Origin: Blautia sp. SC05B48
Lineage (GTDB): Bacteria > Bacillota > Clostridia > Lachnospirales > Lachnospiraceae
Reading direction: 5' to 3'
Assembly (NCBI RefSeq): GCF_005848555.1
Contig: NZ_CP040518.1
Location: forward strand, 3,425,501-3,489,500
DNA length: 64,000 bases
The translations under genes were made by a program, and so were the position numbers. Below, piece by piece: positions 42,221-51,458 of the stretch; position 1 is the stretch's first letter, and each line of letters opens with the position of its first letter. Under the pieces are notes generated by a model. That model was not told the origin of the DNA. It was given only the letters and a program-made list of their open reading frames with translations, and did not search any database.

Positions 42221-43477
42221 CTATCTGCTCATAATGATACAGTCACGTAACATCGCCAGCGCATGCGCTGTAGTCTGCTCGCGGATCCGCGTGCGGTTTC
42301 CTGTGAAATGGAATTCTTTGGCAATGGCCTTGCCCTTATAGCAGCAGCCCATAAATACAGTACCAACCGGAGTTTCCTTTGTTCCGCCTCCCGGTCCTGC
42401 CAGACCCGTCACGGAAATACTGATATCTGCTCCGGATGCTTTGCAGGCACCCTTTGCCATTTCTCTGGCACATTTGGCGGAAACTGCCCCCTGCTCCTTC
42501 AGAGTACGCTTCTTCACTCCCAGACATTTATGCTTGGCCTTGTTACTGTAAGTCACAAAGCCATAGCCAAACACCTCCGACGCACCGGATACATTGACAA
42601 TGCGCTGGGCGATCATACCGCCGGTGAGCGATTCCGCCAGGGATAGCTTCAAATCTTTTTCTTTCAGAAGATCGATCACTGCTTCCTCAAGTGTCTTACT
42701 CTCATCTGTGGCAAAAACATTCTTTCCAAAACGCTTCTTCAGCTCCTTGACAACCGGTTTGATCAGCTTTCTGCAGACCTTTTCATTCTCTGCGCTTGCT
42801 GTCACACGAAGATGCACTTCACCGGTTTTGGCATAAGGTGCAATGGTAGGATTAGTCTGACTTTCGATCAGATCCTGGATCTCCTCTGCTACCTGACTCT
42901 CACCGATCCCGCTGATCTTCACCATCTGGGATATAATGATCTCCGGCTGGTTTTTCTGCAGATACGGGACAACGTACTCCTCGAACATGGGCTTCAGTTC
43001 ATTGGGAGGGCCCGGAAGAAGGATTGCGGTTTTTCCTTTTTTCTCAAGGATCAGTCCCGGAGCAGTTCCGTTATGATTGTCAAGAACAATGGCTCCCTCA
43101 GGGACCATGGCCTGTTTATAGTTGTTCTTCGTGATACGTCTCTGAGGATTGTTTTTCTCATATTCCTTCAGATATTTATCGATCAGTTTCCTTGAGTGGG
43201 AATCTTCCTTAAGCGGCATTCCCATCAGATCCGCAGTTACTTCCTTGGTGATATCATCCTCTGTTGGTCCAAGGCCTCCGGTGAGGATCACAACATCAGA
43301 ACGGTCCAGTGCGGTACGGATCACGTCACGCATACGGCCTTCATTATCACCTACTACATCCTGATAGTAAACACTTAACCCAAGCAGGGCGCATTTTTCA
43401 GAAAGATAGGCACTGTTGGTATTTACGATATTTCCAAGAAGGATCTCGGTTCCTACGGATATCAGTTCTGTGATCAT
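42221..43477 (-). CDS. cinA: CinA competence/damage-inducible protein
   Basis: 418 residues. N-terminal MoCF-like domain (VILTGGLGPTEDDITKE) with ADP-ribose/NMN pyrophosphatase potential and C-terminal nicotinamide-mononucleotide deamidase domain (LAESLTGGMIAQRIVNVSG, VTGLAGPGG). Takes part in pyridine nucleotide salvage. Last gene of the yicC to cinA series, 31 nt after pgsA; no recA follows, unlike in many Firmicutes. Confidence 0.95.
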   Translation of the reverse strand: MITELISVGTEILLGNIVNTNSAYLSEKCALLGLSVYYQDVVGDNEGRMRDVIRTALDRSDVVILTGGLGPTEDDITKEVTADLMGMPLKEDSHSRKLIDKYLKEYEKNNPQRRITKNNYKQAMVPEGAIVLDNHNGTAPGLILEKKGKTAILLPGPPNELKPMFEEYVVPYLQKNQPEIIISQMVKISGIGESQVAEEIQDLIESQTNPTIAPYAKTGEVHLRVTASAENEKVCRKLIKPVVKELKKRFGKNVFATDESKTLEEAVIDLLKEKDLKLSLAESLTGGMIAQRIVNVSGASEVFGYGFVTYSNKAKHKCLGVKKRTLKEQGAVSAKCAREMAKGACKASGADISISVTGLAGPGGGTKETPVGTVFMGCCYKGKAIAKEFHFTGNRTRIREQTTAHALAMLRDCIIMSR

Positions 43478-43508
43478 GAAAAGAAACTCCTTTCGTATAC
43501 TTTGATCC

Positions 43509-44048
43509 CTACTCCTGCATGGAAAGGACCTTTCTGTTCTGCATGATATAAGTCAGCAGGGAGATAATGGTCAGTGCAACAGACAGCCAGATAAATATCT
43601 GTGTCAGCACTGCAAAAACACCTCCGAAATCCAGCATCAGAAGTATGATCATGATCATCTGGGAAACGGTTTTAAATTTTCCCCAGTAGTTTGCGGCAAT
43701 GACAATTCCGTTCTCAGCTGCGATCAGACGGAAACCACTGATGATAAATTCCCGTCCGATGATAATGATCACAACCCATGCCGGAAGCTTGTCAACCTCG
43801 ATCATACAGATCATGGCAGAGCATACCAGAAGCTTGTCAGCCAGCGGGTCCATAAATTTTCCAAAATTGGTTATCAGGTTATATTTTCTGGCAAGATGAC
43901 CGTCAAACCAATCTGTCACACTTGCTGCGACAAAAATCGCTAGACAGATCCAGCGGTTTGCTTCTCCTCCCCATCCTGTCAGTAAGAAAACTACAAGAAA
44001 TGGTACAAGTATCATTCTTGCAACTGTAAGTTTATTCGGTGTATTCAT
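43509..44048 (-). CDS. pgsA: CDP-diacylglycerol-glycerol-3-phosphate 3-phosphatidyltransferase
   Basis: 179 residues, membrane protein. The CDP-alcohol transferase motif is intact: DWFDGHLARKYNLITNFG followed by KFMDPLADK. Makes phosphatidylglycerol phosphate. Start overlaps rimO by 17 nt. Confidence 0.95.
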   Translation of the reverse strand: MNTPNKLTVARMILVPFLVVFLLTGWGGEANRWICLAIFVAASVTDWFDGHLARKYNLITNFGKFMDPLADKLLVCSAMICMIEVDKLPAWVVIIIIGREFIISGFRLIAAENGIVIAANYWGKFKTVSQMIMIILLMLDFGGVFAVLTQIFIWLSVALTIISLLTYIMQNRKVLSMQE

Positions 44049-45369
44049 CGCTCAGCACTCCTATCAAATCATACTCAAGCGCACCTGTCACACGTACCTT
44101 TGCAAAATCACCTGTCATAAGCAGTTCGCCTGTCTGAACGAAAATATATCCGTCAACCTTCGGTGCATCCCCATAGGTACGTCCGATATAGGCACTTTCA
44201 TCTGCAACTTTTCCCTCGATCATAACAAGAAGTTCCTGTCCGATACGATCCTGACCTCTGTCGTAAGAGATTTCCTGCTGAAGTTCCATCAGCTCGTCTC
44301 TGCGTTCTTCCTTCACTTCTTCCGGAACCTGGTCTGCCATCTCTGCTGCCGGGGTATTCTCCTCCGGAGAGTAAGTGAAGACACCAAGGCGATCAAATTC
44401 CATCTCATCTACGAATTCCTTCAGTTCTTCATGGTCTTCCTCCGTCTCACCCGGAAATCCGGTGATCAGAGTTGTACGCAGCACGATATCCGGAATCTCC
44501 CTGCGGAGCTTTCCGACAATATCGATCAGTTCCTGTTTGGAAGTACGGCGGCCCATTCTCTTAAGAATACGGTCCGATGCGTGCTGGATCGGAATATCCA
44601 GATAATGACAGATCTTCTTCTCATCACGAATGGTTTCGATCAGTTCATCGTAAATCTCCTCCGGATAACAGTAAAGGATGCGGATCCAACGGATACCTCT
44701 GATCTCACAGAGCTTCTTTAAAAGAATGTGAAGAGATTTTTTGCCATAAAGATCTCTTCCGTAAACGGTGGTCTCCTGTGCTACCAGGATCAGTTCTTTC
44801 ACTCCCTGTTCAGCCATATCCTCTGCCTGGGCAATGAGGCGCTCCATCGGAACGCTTCGAAATTTACCTCTGAGTTTCGGGATGATACAGTAGGTGCAGT
44901 GCTTATCACAGCCTTCTGCGATCTTCAGATAACCGAAATGTCCGCCAGTAGTAAGGACACGTTTGCTTCCTGTGTCCGGAAGATAGTCAATATCACGGAA
45001 TTCTTCGAAATGATTTCCGGCTACTGCTTCTTCCAGAGCCTTTACGATGTCGCCGTAGGATGTAGTTCCAAGAACAGCATCGACCTCCGGAACCTCCTCA
45101 ATGATCTCTTTCTGGTATCGCTGTGCCATACAGCCGGTAACGATCAGTGCATGGCAGCTTCCTGTTTTTTTGTACTCTGCCATTTCAAGAATGGTTTCCA
45201 CACTCTCTTCCTTGGCATCCTTGATGAAACAGCAGGTATTGATCACGATTGCATCTGCCTGCGTTTCATCGTCTGTGATCTCATGACCTCCGGCTGTAAG
45301 AAGTCCCAGCATTTCTTCGGAATCCGCCAGGTTCTTGTCACAGCCAAGAGAGATGAATAATATTTTCAT
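44032..45369 (-). CDS. rimO: Ribosomal protein S12 methylthiotransferase RimO
   Basis: 445 residues. N-terminal methylthiotransferase domain with cluster cysteines C10, C46 or C47 and C80; radical SAM cysteines C154, C158, C161 (GCDKHCTYCIIP); C-terminal TRAM domain. Adds a methylthio group to an Asp of S12. The ATG at 45369 follows GGAGT and starts MKILFISLGCDKN; an upstream extension overlapping rpoZ is discarded. Confidence 0.94.
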   Translation of the reverse strand: MKILFISLGCDKNLADSEEMLGLLTAGGHEITDDETQADAIVINTCCFIKDAKEESVETILEMAEYKKTGSCHALIVTGCMAQRYQKEIIEEVPEVDAVLGTTSYGDIVKALEEAVAGNHFEEFRDIDYLPDTGSKRVLTTGGHFGYLKIAEGCDKHCTYCIIPKLRGKFRSVPMERLIAQAEDMAEQGVKELILVAQETTVYGRDLYGKKSLHILLKKLCEIRGIRWIRILYCYPEEIYDELIETIRDEKKICHYLDIPIQHASDRILKRMGRRTSKQELIDIVGKLRREIPDIVLRTTLITGFPGETEEDHEELKEFVDEMEFDRLGVFTYSPEENTPAAEMADQVPEEVKEERRDELMELQQEISYDRGQDRIGQELLVMIEGKVADESAYIGRTYGDAPKVDGYIFVQTGELLMTGDFAKVRVTGALEYDLIGVLSDEYTE

Positions 45370-45373
45370 AAAA

Positions 45374-45724
45374 TTACTCCGCTTCTGTCTGAGCTGCTTC
45401 TGCAGTCTCAGTGCCTTCTGCGGTCTCGCCCTCTGCTGCCTCAAGAGCCTCCTTTTCAGCTTCAAGAGCCTCCAGCTCTTCCTCTTCTTCCTGCCCGGGA
45501 AGGATCTTTACCTTACCCTTGTAGAGCTCATCAATGGCAACGGAAAGCGGTTTCTTTCCTGCTGCACCCGGTACAAGCGGCTCTGCTCCTGCGATCAGCT
45601 GGCGGGCACGTTTGCTTGCTGCAAGTACAAGAGAATAACGGCTGTTCAGCACGAGAGCCTCATCGTCGTCCTCGTTGTTTGTGTTGATAGCCTCAATTAA
45701 TTCTGAATAAGATGGATGTATCAT
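45374..45724 (-). CDS. rpoZ: RNA polymerase omega subunit with acidic C-terminal tail
   Basis: 116 residues. Residues 1-75 are the omega fold (SRYSLVLAASKRARQLI, KPLSVAIDELYKGKVKI). The last 40 residues are nearly all E, A, T and G, an acidic disordered tail longer than in Bacillus. Between gmk and rimO, 4 nt before the latter. Confidence 0.93.
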   Translation of the reverse strand: MIHPSYSELIEAINTNNEDDDEALVLNSRYSLVLAASKRARQLIAGAEPLVPGAAGKKPLSVAIDELYKGKVKILPGQEEEEELEALEAEKEALEAAEGETAEGTETAEAAQTEAE

Positions 45725-45777
45725 ATCTTTTCTCCCTTCTGTAACGGCAGGGCCGTATTTAACTTATTAATTGGTAT

Positions 45778-46398
45778 TTATAAAAAAGCTTCCGCTTCTT
45801 TCTGGATCCTGGATACAAAATCATGATTCCTGGATGTACGCATGCGCTCACACCGGATGGTCTCATGAAGTGTATCAACACATTCCTCCAGATCATCATT
45901 GATCAGGAGATAATCATATTTATCCATTCCTCTGGATTCTTCAACCGCTCTTCTGAGACGCCCGTTGATCACATCCAGAGTCTCTGTTCCGCGACCTACC
46001 AGACGGTTCTTAAGCTCCTCCATAGACGGCGGACATACAAATACCAGCAGTGTATCCGGAAACTTCTCACGGATCTTCATGGCACCCTGGATCTCGATCT
46101 CAAGAATCACATCTTTCCCTGCGGAAAGCTGCTCCTCTACATATTTGCGGGGTGTGCCATAATAATTCTCCACATACTGTGCATACTCGATCAGTCCGTC
46201 TTCCCGGATCAGCTGTTCAAATTCTTCTTTTGTGCGGAAGAAATAAGCCTCTCCGTCCTTCTCGCCCGGTCTTGGATTTCTGGTAGTAACAGAAACAGAT
46301 AATGCATAATTGTCATATTTTTCCATCAGACGTTTCATGACAGTACCTTTTCCGGAACCGGAAAAGCCCGAAACAACAACTAAAATTCCCTTACTCAT
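45778..46398 (-). CDS. gmk: Guanylate kinase
   Basis: 206 residues. P-loop GFSGSGKGTV (11-20), SVTTRNPRPGEKDGEAYFF and GTPRKYVEEQ. Phosphorylates GMP to GDP. ATG 46398 follows GGAGGAAGG and overlaps the end of remA by 8 nt; a longer upstream frame is not used. Confidence 0.96.
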   Translation of the reverse strand: MSKGILVVVSGFSGSGKGTVMKRLMEKYDNYALSVSVTTRNPRPGEKDGEAYFFRTKEEFEQLIREDGLIEYAQYVENYYGTPRKYVEEQLSAGKDVILEIEIQGAMKIREKFPDTLLVFVCPPSMEELKNRLVGRGTETLDVINGRLRRAVEESRGMDKYDYLLINDDLEECVDTLHETIRCERMRTSRNHDFVSRIQKEAEAFL

Positions 46399-46663
46399 TT
46401 CCTTCCTCCCTCGTTTCTTCTCCATACGCTTCCGAAAATCTCCTGGCAATGGTTTCCGGCTGCAGAGCGGAAAGCACAAGATAATCATCGGAAGTAACGA
46501 TCACTGCTTTTGTTTTTCTTCCCTGTGTGGCATCAATCAGGGTGCGGGTTCCCTTGACACTCTGTATCATGCGCTTCACAGGAGCGGCATCCGGACTTAC
46601 CACAGCCACGATCTTGCGTGAATTGACAACATTTCCAAAGCCTACATTAATGAGTTTCGCCAT
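46391..46663 (-). CDS. remA: RemA family regulator (DUF370)
   Basis: 90 residues. INVGFGNVVNSRKIVAVVSP and GRKTKAVIVTSDDYLVLSAL are typical. RemA forms ring-like oligomers that bind DNA and activate matrix and osmoprotection genes in Bacillus. The yicC-remA-gmk-rpoZ order is the usual one. Confidence 0.93.
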   Translation of the reverse strand: MAKLINVGFGNVVNSRKIVAVVSPDAAPVKRMIQSVKGTRTLIDATQGRKTKAVIVTSDDYLVLSALQPETIARRFSEAYGEETREEGNE

Positions 46664-46708
46664 TTACGCTCTCCCTTTCTGTCTGTGTACAGCCTGTTTC
46701 CTGTCCGG

Positions 46709-47587
46709 TTACTCGATATTCTGGATCTGCTCACGGATCTTCTCGATCTCTGTCTTCAGATCGATAGCCGCGTTGGATACGGTAAGATCATTGGATTTAG
46801 ACAGGATGGTGTTCGCCTCACGGTTCATCTCCTGTGCCATGAAATCCATCTTACGTCCCACGCCCTCGTCCTCATCCAGGATCTTTCTCATTCCGTGGAT
46901 GTGGCTTCGAAGACGTACCGTCTCCTCATCATTGCAGATCTTATCTGAAAAAAGTATCACCTCTGCGGCGATCCTGGAATCATCGATCTGGTTATCTTCA
47001 AGAAGCTCATGCATCTTGGTTTCCAGTTTCTCCCGATAAGCCTTCACTACTTCCGGAGAACGTTTTTCCACTACATCGACCTTTGCTTCCAGTCCGTCCA
47101 GCTTCCCAAGAAGATCCTGTTTCAGATTAGCACCCTCACGCTGGCGGGTCTCCACAAATTTCCGACAGGCCTCATGAAGCGGACCCTCCAGAAAATTCCA
47201 GAGCTCTTCCTCATCCGGAGCCTGCTCTTCCATTGTAAACACATCCGGATATCTGGAAAGTGTGGAAACACGGATATCATTCTCAATCCCCAGTTCCTCA
47301 CTCATCTGGTTCAAATAGCCCAGATATTCCCTTGCCAGCTCTGCATTGTACTTCAGAGCCATTCCGCCCATTGTATAGTCTTCGTAGGTGATGAACACAT
47401 CAACTTTGCCGCGGCGGATATAAGTCTTCATCACATTTCGGATCTCTCCCTCAAAATAGCTGAGTCTTTTCGGCATTTTGATGTTCAGATCCAGATATCT
47501 GTGATTGACGGATTTCAGTTCAACAGAAACCTTACGTTCTCTGGAAACTGCTTCTGCCCTGCCAAAGCCGGTCATACTTTTTATCAT
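46709..47587 (-). CDS. YicC family endoribonuclease
   Basis: 292 residues. MIKSMTGFGRAE start and the DUF1732 C-terminus (EVILFSDKICNDEETVRLRSH, GRKMDFMAQEMNREANTI). E. coli YicC was shown to cut RNA. ATG 47587 stands after GGAGG; a TTG 12 nt upstream overlaps that site and is rejected. First gene of the series to cinA. Confidence 0.92.
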   Translation of the reverse strand: MIKSMTGFGRAEAVSRERKVSVELKSVNHRYLDLNIKMPKRLSYFEGEIRNVMKTYIRRGKVDVFITYEDYTMGGMALKYNAELAREYLGYLNQMSEELGIENDIRVSTLSRYPDVFTMEEQAPDEEELWNFLEGPLHEACRKFVETRQREGANLKQDLLGKLDGLEAKVDVVEKRSPEVVKAYREKLETKMHELLEDNQIDDSRIAAEVILFSDKICNDEETVRLRSHIHGMRKILDEDEGVGRKMDFMAQEMNREANTILSKSNDLTVSNAAIDLKTEIEKIREQIQNIE

Positions 47588-47658
47588 GTTATCCTCCAAT
47601 ACTGCCTCTTAAGTTTATCAGCTGCTGATAAATGCAGCCAATGATTGCATACGGATTT

Positions 47659-47709
47659 ATTATAGTTCATTCCAAAACCCTAGTCAAACTCTTTTTTTAC
47701 TGTTATAAT
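47659..47709. promoter_or_regulatory. Overlapping divergent promoters of yicC and rqcH
   Basis: Minus strand: TTGACT (47682-47687), 17 nt, TATAAT (47659-47664) for yicC. Plus strand: TAGTCA (47681-47686), 17 nt, TATAAT (47704-47709) for rqcH. The two -35 boxes occupy the same bases. Confidence 0.75.
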
Positions 47710-47726
47710 GATCGATGTTGAAATGA

Positions 47727-47753
47727 GTTGCTGTGAACGGAGTGAACAGCAAC
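47727..47753 (+). promoter_or_regulatory. Leader hairpin before rqcH
   Basis: GTTGCTGT/ACAGCAAC, perfect 8-bp stem with an 11-nt loop, ending about 7 nt before the GGAGG of rqcH. It could affect translation start. Confidence 0.5.
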
Positions 47754-47771
47754 TGAAATGGAGGTAAAATC

Positions 47772-49523
47772 ATGGCATTTGACGGAATTACAGTTTCTGC
47801 TCTCGTGGCAGAGATTGATGATAATTTAAAAGGCGGACGTATCAATAAAATCGCCCAGCCGGAAAACGATGAACTTTTGATCACAGGAAAAGGCGCAAAT
47901 GGACAGAAACGTCTTCTCTTAAGTGCAAGCGCATCCCTTCCTCTGATCTATTTTACAGATAAGAACCGTATCAGTCCTTTAACTGCACCGAACTTCTGCA
48001 TGCTTCTCAGAAAGCACATCGGAAGCGCCCGTATCCTTGATGTGAAGCAGCCTGGAATGGAGCGTGTGGTGGAATTTGAGCTGGAGCATCTTAATGAGCT
48101 GGGGGATCCCTGCAGAAAGCGTCTGATCATGGAGCTGATGGGCAAGCACAGCAACATCATCTTCTGTGACGAAAAAGGAATGATCCTGGACAGCATCAAG
48201 CATGTCTCTTCCCATATGAGCTCTGTCCGTGAGGTTCTTCCCGGAAGAGAATATTTCATTCCCAATACCAGGGATAAAGAAAATCCGCTGACTGTTTCCG
48301 AGGAGGAGTTCACACAGCACATCTGTAAAAAACCTGTGAATATTTCCAAGGCACTTTACACTTCACTCACAGGTATGAGCCCGGTAATGGCTGAGGAGAT
48401 CTGCTACCGTGCATCCATTGACGGAAGCGATGCAGCACAGTCCCTGGATGAGACAGCCTGCACCCATCTTTATCATACCTTTCTCCGCCTTATGGAGCAG
48501 ATCCGGAACAGAGAATTCACCCCGAATATTGTCTACCGCGGAGAGGAGCCTGTGGAATACGGTGTCTTTCCTTATCAGCAGTTTGGCAGTGAATACCGCA
48601 GCGAAACCTTTGACAGTGTTTCTGTTATGCTGGAGACTTATTATGCTACCAAGAGTCTGTTGACACGCATCCACCAGAAATCCTCCGATCTTCGCCGTGT
48701 AGTACAGACCGCTCTGGAACGTAACCGAAAAAAATACAACATCCAGAAAAAGCAGCTGAATGATACTGCAAAAAAAGATAAATTCAAGGTCTACGGTGAA
48801 CTGATCAACACCTACGGATACGGGCTTGAGGAAGGCTGCAGATCCTTTAAGGCACTGAACTATTACACCAATGAGGAGATCACTATTCCTCTTGACCCGA
48901 CACTGACACCGGCACAGAATTCCAAGAAATATTTTGATAAATACGGAAAGCTGAAGCGTACAGAGGAAGCCGTCACAGAACAGATCGCAGATACGGAAAG
49001 TGAGATCTCTCATCTGGAATCTATCTCCAATGCTCTGGATATCGCCAGATCCGAAAGTGACCTTTCCCAGATCAAGGAAGAGCTCACTGAGTACGGCTAT
49101 ATCAAACGCCACTACACTAACAAAAAAGGCCAGAAAGCCCAGCCAAAATCCAAACCGCTCCACTACATATCCAGTGACGGTTTTGATATCTATGTGGGAA
49201 AAAACAATTTCCAGAATGATGAGCTGACTTTCAAGTTTGCAACCGGAAATGACTGGTGGTTCCATGCAAAGAAGATGGCTGGTTCCCATGTGATCGTCCG
49301 CACTAAAGATGGTGAACTTCCGGACCGTACCTTCGAAGAAGCAGGACGCCTGGCAGCCTGGTACTCCAAAGGGCACTCTGCTCCCAAGGTAGAGATCGAT
49401 TATATCCAGAAAAAACATGTAAAAAAACCTGCCGGTGCAAAACCCGGTTTCGTTGTTTATTACACCAATTATTCTCTCATGGCTTCTCCGGATATTTCGG
49501 ATCTGAAAGAGGTCACGGAGTAA
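47772..49523 (+). CDS. rqcH: RqcH (Rqc2/NFACT family)
   Basis: 583 residues. NFACT-N domain (FDGITVSALVAEIDDNLKGGRINKI), helix-hairpin-helix and coiled-coil middle (about 290-430), and NFACT-R domain (DIYVGKNNFQNDEL, DWWFHAKKMAGSHVIV). RqcH binds stalled 50S-peptidyl-tRNA and adds C-terminal alanine tails to mark the peptide for decay. Older annotations call it fibronectin-binding protein. Single gene with own promoter, divergent from yicC. Confidence 0.95.
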   Translation: MAFDGITVSALVAEIDDNLKGGRINKIAQPENDELLITGKGANGQKRLLLSASASLPLIYFTDKNRISPLTAPNFCMLLRKHIGSARILDVKQPGMERVVEFELEHLNELGDPCRKRLIMELMGKHSNIIFCDEKGMILDSIKHVSSHMSSVREVLPGREYFIPNTRDKENPLTVSEEEFTQHICKKPVNISKALYTSLTGMSPVMAEEICYRASIDGSDAAQSLDETACTHLYHTFLRLMEQIRNREFTPNIVYRGEEPVEYGVFPYQQFGSEYRSETFDSVSVMLETYYATKSLLTRIHQKSSDLRRVVQTALERNRKKYNIQKKQLNDTAKKDKFKVYGELINTYGYGLEEGCRSFKALNYYTNEEITIPLDPTLTPAQNSKKYFDKYGKLKRTEEAVTEQIADTESEISHLESISNALDIARSESDLSQIKEELTEYGYIKRHYTNKKGQKAQPKSKPLHYISSDGFDIYVGKNNFQNDELTFKFATGNDWWFHAKKMAGSHVIVRTKDGELPDRTFEEAGRLAAWYSKGHSAPKVEIDYIQKKHVKKPAGAKPGFVVYYTNYSLMASPDISDLKEVTE

Positions 49524-49527
49524 ACTA

Positions 49528-49629
49528 AAAAAACCTTCCTGTGTTCTCGTATTTCTCCAAGACAGGATACCTGTATCTCTGCAAGTATCTGTCCTGAGAA
49601 ATTTTTCTGTAAACACAGGAAGGTTTTTT
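49528..49629. terminator. Very long nested hairpin between convergent rqcH and sugar isomerase genes
   Basis: 18-nt perfect outer arms (AAAAAACCTTCCTGTGTT and complement) enclose a second stem (ATTTCTC, GACAGGATAC and partners). T-runs on both sides allow termination in both directions. About 100 nt in all, much larger than the other terminators here. Confidence 0.8.
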
Positions 49630-49699
49630 ATGTTTTCAGTGGACATTCGCACTCCGCTTCGTTATATGCTCATGAACAAAAATCACAAAACGATTTTGT

Positions 49700-50938
49700 T
49701 CAGATCTCCAGTTTTTTCTCCACTGCCGGTGCAATGGATGTATCTGCTTTATGATACGGGATCAGTGTGGACTGCAACGCATGATACAGATCGGATTTTC
49801 CCGGCCATACAGTTTCCTTCAGATGATTTGTCTCATCCAGTTGGTGAAACCAGGAACCGTTTTCGTGATCCATGACCACTTCATCCAGGTACTTCATAAA
49901 CTCAGCATAATCTTTCGCATATTTCTCCTTACCGGTCACATGATAAAGAACTGCAGAGGTATTGATCGCTTCTGCAAGAGTCCAGTGCATACGGTCACGT
50001 ACCACCGGTTTGCCATTCCAATCTGTCGTGTATACAATTCCCGGTGCACCATCTGCATTCCAGCCGTCTTTTATTGCTGTTGTGTAAAGTTTCTCTGCTG
50101 CCTGGAGATATTTTTCCAGTTTTTCTTTCTCTTCTCCGCAGTTTGCAAGTGCCCACTGTGTGATCAGTCTTGCCCATTCGATTCCATGGCCCGGTGTCGC
50201 TCCATATGGCTTGAACGGATCATCCGGACGGTCACGGTTGCAGTCAAGATCTGCCACCCATTCCTTCGTAAAATGTTCCGGAATCCTCCAGCTATTATCT
50301 TCTGCCCATCCAATTACATGATCAATGATCCTGCCTGCACGGATATGATATTTCTTATCTCCAATAACATCTCCAGCTGCCAGAAAAGCCTCTACCGTGT
50401 GCATATTGGCATTTAATCCACGGTAATCATCCAGCACGGTAAATTCCGTATTCCAGGTATCGCAGGCCAGCCCCTCCTCTTCATTCCAGAAATACTGATC
50501 ATAAACAGCCAGAGCCTCCTCAAGGAGTTCCTCCGCCCCGGACCTTCCGGCTGTCAGTGCGGAAGATGCAGCTAGGATCACAAATGCATGGGCATAACAC
50601 TGTTTATTGGGCACAATATCTCCTTCCGGTGTTACACCTGCATACCAGCCACCGTTTTTTTCATCGTGAAGCTCTCCCCTCAGACCTTTCAATGCCGCAT
50701 CCGCAAGTTCTCCGCTTCCCTCATGGCCAAGCATCAGACCCAGACTGTATACATGAGCCATACGACAGGTGATCCAGGTTTCCCGGTTTCTGTCCTTCCA
50801 TGGTGTTCCGTCGTCCCCCAGATAATAGGAACCTCCATTCGGTGAAGGAAACCGATGTCCGAAATTCAAAAGATCCTCACAGGATGCTTTCAGGAATTCC
50901 CGGTTTTCTTTTGTGTTAATCTCATATTTGCTGTTCAT
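49700..50938 (-). CDS. AGE-family aldose-ketose isomerase, YihS-like
   Basis: 412 residues, alpha/alpha barrel. Closer in my reading to E. coli YihS than to N-acylglucosamine epimerase: NANMHTVEAF, PGHGIEWAR and SDLYHAL hold the three catalytic histidines of that group, and GIVYTTDWNGKPVVRDR matches well. YihS-type enzymes interconvert mannose/fructose or sulfoquinovose/sulfofructose. No sulfoquinovose genes are adjacent, so mannose or lyxose is equally likely. ATG 50938 follows GGGGTGG; a GTG 9 nt upstream is possible. Promoter TTGAAG-17-TATCCT. Confidence 0.88.
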   Translation of the reverse strand: MNSKYEINTKENREFLKASCEDLLNFGHRFPSPNGGSYYLGDDGTPWKDRNRETWITCRMAHVYSLGLMLGHEGSGELADAALKGLRGELHDEKNGGWYAGVTPEGDIVPNKQCYAHAFVILAASSALTAGRSGAEELLEEALAVYDQYFWNEEEGLACDTWNTEFTVLDDYRGLNANMHTVEAFLAAGDVIGDKKYHIRAGRIIDHVIGWAEDNSWRIPEHFTKEWVADLDCNRDRPDDPFKPYGATPGHGIEWARLITQWALANCGEEKEKLEKYLQAAEKLYTTAIKDGWNADGAPGIVYTTDWNGKPVVRDRMHWTLAEAINTSAVLYHVTGKEKYAKDYAEFMKYLDEVVMDHENGSWFHQLDETNHLKETVWPGKSDLYHALQSTLIPYHKADTSIAPAVEKKLEI

Positions 50939-50964
50939 TTCAACCACCCCATCTGTTTTTCTTT

Positions 50965-50993
50965 AGGATATCATTCTTTTTGGGGAACTTCAA
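50965..50993 (-). promoter_or_regulatory. Promoter of the isomerase gene
   Basis: Minus strand TTGAAG (50988-50993), 17 nt, TATCCT (50965-50970). Confidence 0.65.
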
Positions 50994-51020
50994 TTCTTTT
51001 AGATTATTCTGGCAGACTAA

Positions 51021-51053
51021 TAAAAAAGGAGAATGCCACATACGCATTCTCCT
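51021..51053 (-). terminator. Terminator of the 67-residue protein gene
   Basis: AGGAGAATGC/GCATTCTCCT perfect stem, 7-nt loop, then TTTTTTA on the minus strand. Confidence 0.9.
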
Positions 51054-51105
51054 CATATTCAGACTTCTTAATTCCATTACCGCAGCGGTCGCAGACAGCC
51101 CTGTA

Positions 51106-51309
51106 TTAATCTTCAAAACAGGTGATCACATAACGGTCACTTTCTGTGATCACATCGGAAACATTATCCCTGTCCCAGATCGCATCACTGATGATATCTT
51201 TCAGCTTATCATCCATAACGATATTAAAATTCTCCTCGATCACCTGAAACGGAACTCCCTCATTCTTCTGTGCATACTCCATGATAAAATCAAGAATCTT
51301 CTCTTCCAT
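51106..51309 (-). CDS. Small acidic protein of unknown function
   Basis: 67 residues, helical and acidic (MEEKILDFIMEYAQKNEG, DDKLKDIISDAI). The pattern with a short beta end (DRYVITCFED) could be a small winged-helix-like fold, but this is only an impression. AGAAAGG lies about 14 nt before the ATG. It has its own terminator and lies downstream of the CLC transporter gene by 149 nt. Confidence 0.6.
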   Translation of the reverse strand: MEEKILDFIMEYAQKNEGVPFQVIEENFNIVMDDKLKDIISDAIWDRDNVSDVITESDRYVITCFED

Positions 51310-51458
51310 ACTTCAAAATCTGCCTTTCTGTAAATACTAACGTTTAATATATTACATCAGATTTCCGCAGATGTCCAGATATTTTCCAGACATGTCCATG
51401 CGGTATTCCATAGGATATTATGCCAGTATACACACGCCCTTTCATATTTCGCTCTATA

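Noticed and set aside
48363-49652. 429-codon open frame on the - strand
   Set aside because: Lies wholly opposite rqcH, whose domains are unmistakable; no family features or start signal.
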